The notes beneath the pieces were generated by a model, which saw nothing but the letters and a program-made list of their open reading frames with translations, had not been told where the DNA came from and did not search any database. From Bacteroidota bacterium (lineage in GTDB: Bacteria; Bacteroidota; Bacteroidia; Bacteroidales; FEN-979): DNA of 64,000 nucleotides. How positions within the stretch are numbered: position 1 is the first letter of the stretch; the number at the start of each line of letters is the position of its first letter. The translations under genes were made by a program, and so were the position numbers. Below, piece by piece: positions 52,519-59,041 of the stretch. Location: the NCBI GenBank assembly GCA_026391805.1, contig JAPLDJ010000024.1:79020-143019 (forward strand), given 5' to 3'.

Positions 52519-54045
52519 ATGCCGATGATTCCTGTTGACCATTATGATTTGAGTATTGCTGTACCTGTGAAGGACAGGATGAGTCTTGAACATTATTTTG
52601 AAAAATTCCGGATCAATACCGTTGGTTACAATCATCGTTATACGACACCTTATGGTGAGAAGATCATGCTCTATGCAGATTGGATCGGCAGCGGAAGATT
52701 ATATCACCCGATTGAAAATACGATGTTAAACTCATTGGGCCCTTTCATCGGGAATACGCACACTGAAACCAGCGAGAATGGACGGCTGATGACGCAGGCA
52801 TATGAACTGGCCCATCAGAAGATAAAGAACCATGTCAACGCAGGAAGCAGCGATGTGATCCTGACCACGGGCTATGGAATGACCGGGGCTATCGTAAAAT
52901 TTCAGCGCATCCTGGGAATGAAATCGTGTGGGGAAATATCGCATCATGCCTGCATAAAAGAATCTGAAAGACCGGTGGTTTTTGTGACGCACATGGAACA
53001 TCATTCAAACCAGACCACATGGTATGAGACTTCCGCTGATGTTGTCGTTATTGAACCGGGGAAAGATCTTCTTGTTGATCCGGTGAAACTGGAAGAGGCA
53101 CTTCAGAAGTATAAGGACAGGAAGCCGAAAATCGGTTCTTTTACGGCCTGTTCCAATGTCACCGGTATCCGGACTCCTTATCATCAGATGGCGAGAATAA
53201 TGCACGAGCACGGTGGTGTTGCCTTCATCGATTTTGCCGCATCTGCACCCTATGATGAGATCAACATGCATCCTGCTGATCCGCTGGAGAAACTTGACGC
53301 CATCTTTTTCTCCCCGCATAAATTCCTGGGCGGTCCGGGATCATCGGGAGTTCTCATTTTTGATTCTTCCCTTTATAATAATAAAACCCCCGATCAGCCC
53401 GGAGGAGGGACCGTTGACTGGACCAATCCCTGGGGCGAATATAAATTCATCGATAACATCGAGATCCGTGAAGATGGCGGCACACCTGGTTTTCTTCAGG
53501 CCATACGGACGGCCTTGGCACTGGAGCTTAAAAGCCAAATGGGAGTCGAAAAAATGCACCGGCGCGAAAAGAAACTGATCGCCTGCGCCTTCGCCGGCAT
53601 GCGGAAGATCCAAGGTTTGCACATCCTGGCTGATCCCATTGAAGACCGGCTTGGAGTCATCTCGTTTTACCTCGATTCCATTCATTATAACCTGGTGGTG
53701 CGGTTGCTCAGCGACCGGTTTGGCATCCAGGTAAGGGGCGGTTGCGTATGCGCCGGTACTTACGGGCATTACCTCCTTAATGTCAGTCATGAAAAATCAA
53801 AAGCGATCACCGATAAGATCGATCGTGGAGATCTGTCTGAAAAACCAGGATGGGTAAGGCTTTCCATTCATCCAACCATGAAAGACCAGGAACTGGATTA
53901 CATCCTCGATGCAGTACAGCAGATCCGGCAGAATCATCAAAGATGGAGTATGGATTATTCCTACGACAGGAATACGAATGAGTTTCACTACAGCGGCGAT
54001 TTTAAGGATATCCTGATTGTTGATCCATGGTTTACACTTGAATGA
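52519..54045 (+). CDS. Class V aminotransferase, cysteine desulfurase-like
   Basis: 508-residue PLP enzyme of fold type I, longer than usual cysteine desulfurases (about 400). PLP Lys is K268 in FSPHKFLGG; THMEHHSN and FIDFAASAPYD carry the other cofactor contacts. RGGCVCAGTYGHYLL holds two cysteines (409, 411) in the position of the catalytic loop. The extra length is an N-terminal extension and a C-terminal tail after DAVQQIRQNHQ. It may release sulfur from cysteine or another thiol compound for DsrC, whose gene follows 43 bases later. The exact substrate cannot be named. Confidence 0.83.
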   Translation: MPMIPVDHYDLSIAVPVKDRMSLEHYFEKFRINTVGYNHRYTTPYGEKIMLYADWIGSGRLYHPIENTMLNSLGPFIGNTHTETSENGRLMTQAYELAHQKIKNHVNAGSSDVILTTGYGMTGAIVKFQRILGMKSCGEISHHACIKESERPVVFVTHMEHHSNQTTWYETSADVVVIEPGKDLLVDPVKLEEALQKYKDRKPKIGSFTACSNVTGIRTPYHQMARIMHEHGGVAFIDFAASAPYDEINMHPADPLEKLDAIFFSPHKFLGGPGSSGVLIFDSSLYNNKTPDQPGGGTVDWTNPWGEYKFIDNIEIREDGGTPGFLQAIRTALALELKSQMGVEKMHRREKKLIACAFAGMRKIQGLHILADPIEDRLGVISFYLDSIHYNLVVRLLSDRFGIQVRGGCVCAGTYGHYLLNVSHEKSKAITDKIDRGDLSEKPGWVRLSIHPTMKDQELDYILDAVQQIRQNHQRWSMDYSYDRNTNEFHYSGDFKDILIVDPWFTLE

Positions 54046-54088
54046 AGACAGAAGATAAATTTTAAACAACGAAAAACAGCTCAATACT

Positions 54089-54406
54089 ATGCCAACACTG
54101 GAAATCGAAGGAAAGGCCTTCTCTGTTGACGGAGATGGTTTTTTATCCACGCCGGAGCTCTGGAACGAAGATGTGGCCCGGCTTTTTGCTAAATATGACG
54201 GAATCGAAGCATTGAGTGAAAGACACTGGTCGATCATTAAAATCATCCGCAGGAACTGGGAGGAGAAAGCCATGGCCCCCATGATCCGGACCATCTGCCA
54301 GGAGACCGGGATCAAACTTCGCGAGATCTATGAATTATTCCCGCTCGGACCGGCACGGGGCGCATGCAAGGTTGCGGGATTACCGAAACCGGATGGCTGT
54401 GTTTAG
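54089..54406 (+). CDS. dsrC: DsrC sulfur-carrier protein with both redox cysteines
   Basis: 105 residues, the same length as DsrC of sulfate reducers. It has C93 and the penultimate C104 (GACKVAGLPKPDGCV), the pair that forms the DsrC trisulfide in dissimilatory sulfur metabolism. TusE proteins of tRNA thiolation lack the first Cys, so this is a true DsrC by that criterion. MPTLEIEGKAFSVDGDGFL and LSERHWSIIKIIRRNW are typical. It is followed directly by dsrM and dsrK, its usual redox partners, but no dsrAB is in the window. Confidence 0.93.
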   Translation: MPTLEIEGKAFSVDGDGFLSTPELWNEDVARLFAKYDGIEALSERHWSIIKIIRRNWEEKAMAPMIRTICQETGIKLREIYELFPLGPARGACKVAGLPKPDGCV

Positions 54407-54420
54407 TTAATCCTGACAAG

Positions 54421-55041
54421 ATGCACTGGTATCACTGGATCTCACTGGCCTCCCTCGGTATCTGCCTCCTCCTTTCCCTGGTTCACCTGATCCGTTTGAT
54501 ACGGCTCGGGAGACCAACCGAATATGCAACGCCGGCAGGAAAGATCAATCCTGCTATCGGTTATTCATTCACCGGGGCCATGAGCCCTGCGAAGAAAGAA
54601 ACGGCGTTTCTGCATCTGCCGACCTATTTTGCCGGGATCGCTTATCACCTTGGTACTTTTTTAGCCATACTTCTTTTTTTCCTGTCCTGGACAGGAATTA
54701 CATACCCGGTTGTACTCAGATTTGCCATGGCCATCTTTCTTTTAGCAACTTCAGGCTGCGGTTCAGGTATCCTGATCAAACGCATGCTGAAAAAGGGGCT
54801 AAGGTCGTTGTCAAATCCCGATGATTATATATCGAATATCCTCGTGACCTTCTTCCAGATGGTAACGGCAGTTGTTCTTCTATGGGACAAGGCATATCCG
54901 GTTTACTTTATTCTGACCAGTATGTTGCTCCTCTATTTTCCTGCAGGAAAGCTCAAACATGCAATCTATTTCTTTGCAGCACGGTATCACCTTGGATTTT
55001 TCTACGGGTGGCGCGGTGTATGGCCACCAAAACAAGCTTAA
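54421..55041 (+). CDS. dsrM: DsrM-like membrane subunit (NarI-type cytochrome b)
   Basis: 206 residues from the ATG at 54421, 14 bases after dsrC (an open frame back to 54364 overlaps dsrC and is not preferred). Five TM segments. His residues in HLIRLIRLG, LHLPTYFAGIAYHLGTF and FPAGKLKHAIYFF are candidates for two heme b groups and match the NarI/DsrM pattern. Shorter than DsrM of sulfate reducers, which has about 330 residues. Expected to exchange electrons between quinones and DsrK. Confidence 0.82.
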   Translation: MHWYHWISLASLGICLLLSLVHLIRLIRLGRPTEYATPAGKINPAIGYSFTGAMSPAKKETAFLHLPTYFAGIAYHLGTFLAILLFFLSWTGITYPVVLRFAMAIFLLATSGCGSGILIKRMLKKGLRSLSNPDDYISNILVTFFQMVTAVVLLWDKAYPVYFILTSMLLLYFPAGKLKHAIYFFAARYHLGFFYGWRGVWPPKQA

Positions 55042-56360
55042 CGGAAACAGGGATGGAAGTTTTAACCAACGGACAGATCACGAAAGGACTTGAAGTATTT
55101 GAGCAACCGGCCGGCAGTAAGCTGCTGACGCACCTGAACAGCTGTGTTCATTGCGGACTTTGCGCAGAGAGCTGCATTTATTATCTGACCACTGGCGATG
55201 ATCGTTTCACCCCGGCACGCAAGGTTGATATCGTCTCTTCAGTTTATCGCAGGTACCGTACGTTCACAGGAAAAAATCTGCCATGGCTTGTGAATGCCCG
55301 CGAACTGAACAGGGCAACAACGGATGAGATGGTGGACCTGCTTTTCGGCGCCTGCACGATGTGTGGCCGCTGCACCATGCATTGCTCCATCGGCGTCGAC
55401 ATCGCGTACCTTGTCAGGACCGGCAGAACCATGCTTTCCAATATGGGAATGGTCCCGGCAACCTTGCAGTCTACGGTTAACGCGGCGGTTGAAAGCGGAA
55501 ATAACATGAGCATTCCTACCGATGAGTTTGTTGCCACACTCCAGTGGATGGAAGAGGAACTGATCGATGAAGTGGCAGACCCAAACGCCCGTATCCCGGT
55601 CAATGAAACCGGTGCCAGGATCCTATATACGCTGAATCCGAGGGAGCCGAAATTCTTTCCGCTCTCCATCTCGGCCATGGCAAAGATCTTTTTTGCAGCA
55701 GGAGAGAGCTGGTCCCTTTCGACGAAGATGTATGATGTGACAAACTACGCATACTTTTCAGGAAATCCGTCTGAAGCGCGACTGATCGCCGAAAGGCTTC
55801 GGAGAGAAACCGGCGATCTTAAAGCAAAAACATTGGTACTTGCGGAATGCGGGCATGGATCAAGGGCTTTCCGGTGGGAAGCGCCGAATTACCTTCAGGA
55901 ACATTTTCCCTTTGAAGTGAAAACATCAGTGGAACTGATTGCGGAATATATCCGTGATGGGAAGATCCGCCTTGATCCGGAAAAAATTAAGGATGTTGTG
56001 ACGCTTCACGATCCCTGCAACCTTGTCAGGAACGGGGGGATCATTCACGAACAACGGTACATACTGAAACACTTTGTCCCTGATTTTGTTGAGATGACAC
56101 CATCCGGTACCGACAATTATTGCTGCGGAGGAGGTGGTGGGCAACTGGCCATGAGTGAATACAACGACCGCCGGATGAAGATTGCAGAAGTCAAGGCTGA
56201 ACAGATAAGGAAAACAAGAGCAAAAATAGTTGTGACCCCATGCCATAACTGTGTGGATCAGCTCAGCCAGATCAATATAACCTTTAAGCTGGGCGTGAAG
56301 ATCGTCACCCTTGCCGAAATTGTTGCCGATGCCCTGATCCTGGAAAATGAAAAGAAATAA
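55020..56360 (+). CDS. dsrK: DsrK-like (HdrD-type) iron-sulfur oxidoreductase
   Basis: 446 residues; the ATG at 55020 overlaps dsrM by 22 bases, with ATG 55053 as an alternative. Two ferredoxin-type [4Fe-4S] motifs: C42-C45-C48-C52 (CVHCGLCAESC) and C112-C115-C118-C122 (CTMCGRCTMHC). A CCG catalytic motif for a special [4Fe-4S] cluster follows: C333, C368-C369 (NYCCGGGGG), C408-C411 (PCHNC). It reduces or oxidises the DsrC disulfide/trisulfide in Dsr systems. DsrJ, O and P are missing, so this is a minimal DsrMK complex. Confidence 0.9.
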   Translation: MATKTSLTETGMEVLTNGQITKGLEVFEQPAGSKLLTHLNSCVHCGLCAESCIYYLTTGDDRFTPARKVDIVSSVYRRYRTFTGKNLPWLVNARELNRATTDEMVDLLFGACTMCGRCTMHCSIGVDIAYLVRTGRTMLSNMGMVPATLQSTVNAAVESGNNMSIPTDEFVATLQWMEEELIDEVADPNARIPVNETGARILYTLNPREPKFFPLSISAMAKIFFAAGESWSLSTKMYDVTNYAYFSGNPSEARLIAERLRRETGDLKAKTLVLAECGHGSRAFRWEAPNYLQEHFPFEVKTSVELIAEYIRDGKIRLDPEKIKDVVTLHDPCNLVRNGGIIHEQRYILKHFVPDFVEMTPSGTDNYCCGGGGGQLAMSEYNDRRMKIAEVKAEQIRKTRAKIVVTPCHNCVDQLSQINITFKLGVKIVTLAEIVADALILENEKK

Positions 56361-56387
56361 GCTCATACTAATAAACTCAATCCAGCC

Positions 56388-57590
56388 ATGAGTACCATGA
56401 TTTACCTCGACAATTCTGCTACCACCTTTCCGAAACCCAATGTGGTGTATGATTTTATGACGGATTTTTACCGGAAACACGGGGTCAACCCGGGCCGTTC
56501 GGGTTTTGATGCAGCCATCGAGACGGAAGAGGTCATACAGGATACGCGGAAGATGCTGACTTCTTTCTTTAATGGAGATGATCCAAACCGGTTAACCTTC
56601 AGCTATAACGCCAGCGATTCACTGAACATGATCCTGCAGGGACTTGCCGATACCGGCGACCATGTGATCACCACCATGCTGGAACACAACTCTGTTCTGC
56701 GCCCGCTGCATCACATGCAACTGAACGGAATGATCGATGTAACTTACATCCCTTTTGATGAACATGGATACGTGGATCCGGGGGATGTCAGGAAGGCCCT
56801 CCGGAAAAACACAAAGATGGTGGTCGTGAACCATTGTTCAAATGTGATCGGCACAGTGCAGCCAATGGCTGCCATAGGTAAGATCTGCAAAGAAGCCGGG
56901 GTCTGGTTTGTGGCCGACTGCAGTCAGAGCGCCGGAGTTATCCCGATCGACATGAAAGCGATGGGGATCGATGTTGTGGTGTTCACCGGGCATAAATGCC
57001 TGATGGGGCCGACCGGGATTGGCGGCTCCTATGTGATGGAAGGAGTTCCTGTCAGGATCACCCGCTTTGGTGGAACCGGGGTCAAATCTGCCCAGAAGAC
57101 GCACCTGGAAGAATACCCGTATCACCTCGAATGCGGCACACTGAATATCGTCGGGGTTGCGGGGTTGCATGCGGGGTTGAAATGGGTACAGGAGCAGGGG
57201 ATCGATCAGCTTCACGAAAAAGAGATCAGGCTCTGGGACAGGCTCAGGAAGGGCGTACAGAAGATTGAGAACGTAATCACCTATTGCGCTGAAAACACAG
57301 AGAATCAAAATCCGGTACTCAGCCTGAACATTAAAGGTTTTGAAGCGGGAGATGTCGGGATCATGCTGGATGTGGACTACAACATTGCCTGCCGCACCGG
57401 TTTACAATGTGCCCCGCTGGTTCATGCCCGGCTGGGAACCGATAAAATCCATGGGACCGTCCGTTTGAGTGCAGGTCCTTTCAATACTGCGGAACAGATT
57501 GACTTTACCATCAAAGCGATCGAAGAGATCGCCTCGATCAGGAAAGAAGTTAAAGTATCACCCCAAAAATCAGGGATAAAAATAATGTGA
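56388..57590 (+). CDS. Cysteine desulfurase (class V aminotransferase)
   Basis: 400-residue PLP enzyme that should convert cysteine to alanine and give a protein persulfide. MIYLDNSATTFPKPNVVYDF at the N-terminus, PLP Lys K203 in FTGHKCLMGP, HCSNVIGT, and catalytic Cys C341 in CRTGLQCAPLVH, which is the SufS/CsdA-type (group II) signature. No SufE or scaffold gene is adjacent; instead TusA and DsrE2 follow, so it may feed them. The stop codon lies inside an operator for the next gene. Confidence 0.9.
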   Translation: MSTMIYLDNSATTFPKPNVVYDFMTDFYRKHGVNPGRSGFDAAIETEEVIQDTRKMLTSFFNGDDPNRLTFSYNASDSLNMILQGLADTGDHVITTMLEHNSVLRPLHHMQLNGMIDVTYIPFDEHGYVDPGDVRKALRKNTKMVVVNHCSNVIGTVQPMAAIGKICKEAGVWFVADCSQSAGVIPIDMKAMGIDVVVFTGHKCLMGPTGIGGSYVMEGVPVRITRFGGTGVKSAQKTHLEEYPYHLECGTLNIVGVAGLHAGLKWVQEQGIDQLHEKEIRLWDRLRKGVQKIENVITYCAENTENQNPVLSLNIKGFEAGDVGIMLDVDYNIACRTGLQCAPLVHARLGTDKIHGTVRLSAGPFNTAEQIDFTIKAIEEIASIRKEVKVSPQKSGIKIM

Positions 57591-57623
57591 TATGGATCAC
57601 ATTTATTTGTGAAACAAATCACA
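57586..57623 (+). promoter_or_regulatory. Two Crp/Fnr-type palindromic operators, 22 bp apart
   Basis: TGTGATATGGATCACA (57586-57601) and TGTGAAACAAATCACA (57608-57623) are both perfect TGTGA-N6-TCACA. Their centres are 22 bp apart. The second TCACA begins 37 bases before the -7 box at 57656. The first overlaps the stop codon of the cysteine desulfurase. Confidence 0.85.
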
Positions 57624-57655
57624 ATATATTTTTATTGTTTATTAATTCACAATGC

Positions 57656-57663
57656 TACCTTTG
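57656..57663 (+). promoter_or_regulatory. -7 element of the dsrE2-tusA-hdrA operon
   Basis: TACCTTTG, 52 bases before the dsrE2 ATG, placed at the same distance from the operators as in the promoter at 52052. Confidence 0.75.
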
Positions 57664-57707
57664 CCCCTCAAACATGAACATATATATATACTAAAATACC
57701 ATACGTT

Positions 57708-58253
57708 ATGGAACTCGACTTACAAAAACAGATAGATGAATTAAAAGCAAAGGTTTCCAGGATGGAAGCCGGAACAAAAGATCAGTTATCCATGGTTGTT
57801 TTTTCGGGCGACCTGGACAAGATCCTGGCCGCCATGATCATTGCAACAGGTGCTGCCGCCTATGATATGAAAGTAAAGCTCTTCTTTACCTTTTGGGCGA
57901 CTGCAGCATTGCGTGATCCGAAGAAGAATGGCAAAGGGAAAAACATAATCGAAAAGATGTTCGGAATGATGCTGCCCAAAGGGAGTTCAAAGGTGACGCT
58001 TTCAAAGATGCACATGGCAGGGATGGGAACAGCAATGATCAAAAGCATCATGAAGAAGCACAAGGTGGCGTCGCTTCCGGAGATGTTTAAGATTGCAGGT
58101 GAACTCGGCATTGATATCAATATCTGCGAGATGTCGATGAACCTGATGGGATTTAAAAAAGAGGAGATGATCGATTACCCGAACATGACGGTTTGTGGTG
58201 TGGCAACTTTCCTTTCGGATGCCCAGGAAAGCAAGATTCAATTATTCATATAA
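57708..58253 (+). CDS. DsrE2-type sulfurtransferase
   Basis: 181 residues of the DsrE/DsrF/DrsH-like (DrsE_2) family. A short N-terminal coiled segment is followed by LSMVVFSGDLDKILAAMIIATGAAAYDM, FFTFWATAALRDP and INICEMSMNLMGFKKEE, with the conserved Cys near 145. In sulfur oxidisers DsrE2 takes sulfane sulfur from a rhodanese or TusA. Hydrophobic stretches are consistent with membrane association reported for relatives. It is the first gene of the second transcript in the island. Confidence 0.9.
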   Translation: MELDLQKQIDELKAKVSRMEAGTKDQLSMVVFSGDLDKILAAMIIATGAAAYDMKVKLFFTFWATAALRDPKKNGKGKNIIEKMFGMMLPKGSSKVTLSKMHMAGMGTAMIKSIMKKHKVASLPEMFKIAGELGIDINICEMSMNLMGFKKEEMIDYPNMTVCGVATFLSDAQESKIQLFI

Positions 58254-58267
58254 AAACACTGACTCAC

Positions 58268-58519
58268 ATGACGACTGAAGAATTAAAGAGCCTGAAATCA
58301 AACGCAATTGTCGATGCCCGCGGAACCGCTTGTCCTGGTCCATTATTAGCGGCCAAAAAAGGGATCGGCGAAATCGAATCCGGAGAGATCATGGAAATCT
58401 ATTCCTCCGACGAGGGAACGAAAAACGACATCCCGAAATGGTGCCAGAAGATGAGCCATGAATTTCTCGGGATCGTTGAAGAAGACAGCTATTCGAGGCT
58501 GTTCCTGAAGAAAGCTTAA
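58268..58519 (+). CDS. tusA: TusA-family sulfur carrier
   Basis: 83 residues. The motif DARGTACPGPLL has the persulfide-carrying Cys (C22) in CPGP. The start is set at 58268, 14 bases after dsrE2. It is a soluble sulfane-sulfur carrier between cysteine desulfurase, DsrE2 and DsrC in related systems. SDEGTKNDIPKWC contributes a second Cys typical of the dissimilatory TusA group. Confidence 0.92.
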   Translation: MTTEELKSLKSNAIVDARGTACPGPLLAAKKGIGEIESGEIMEIYSSDEGTKNDIPKWCQKMSHEFLGIVEEDSYSRLFLKKA

Positions 58520-58639
58520 CGGGAACCCTGTCCGGGTCCTCGTACCTCACGTATCTTTTTTTTTAATGAGGAGAAGGATTCCTGGCAAGGATCCCTTTGG
58601 TTACCATTGCCTGCATGTAAACCAACACATTTATCAATC

Positions 58640-59041
58640 ATGGAAAAAAAACATTCCCGCCCAAAGATCCTGGTTTTTTCGACCGATAAAATATCGGATC
58701 CGGGAATCGATCAGGCCGGTTTACGGAAGATCCATTATTCGCCGGCTGTATATGTGATCAGCCTGCCCTGTTCATCGGGCATCAAGCCCCGCTGGATCCT
58801 TCATGCTTTCAAACAGGGATTCGACGGCGTCTTCATCGCAGCCGACGGACATGAATGTTCCTACAGTCCGAGGTGCCCTGAACTGACCAACCGGATCATC
58901 GAGGAATCACAGGTCCTGATGAAGGAAAACGGGATCAGTCCGAAACGGATCCGGATGGCGGCCATCTGTTCGGTTTGCGCCGAGCCTTTTGCCAGCCATA
59001 TGAACAATTTTACTAAAATCTTAGCCGAACTCGAAGAATGA
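58640..59041 (+). CDS. MvhD/FlpD-type hydrogenase iron-sulfur (delta) subunit
   Basis: 133 residues; overlaps hdrA by 4 bases (ATGA), so translation is coupled. The MvhD fold with cysteines in SLPCSSGIKPRWILHAF, ADGHECSYSPRCPE and AAICSVCAEPF is expected to bind a [2Fe-2S] cluster. In methanogens MvhD links an electron donor to HdrA; in sulfate reducers the same domain is the C-terminus of QmoB. No hydrogenase gene is adjacent, so the donor is probably the nested NAD(P)H module of the next protein (inference). Confidence 0.88.
   Translation: MEKKHSRPKILVFSTDKISDPGIDQAGLRKIHYSPAVYVISLPCSSGIKPRWILHAFKQGFDGVFIAADGHECSYSPRCPELTNRIIEESQVLMKENGISPKRIRMAAICSVCAEPFASHMNNFTKILAELEE

Noticed and set aside
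54882-55019. Longer start for dsrK
   Set aside because: The added residues come from the dsrM gene in another frame and show no family similarity; a start at 55020 or 55053 is normal.
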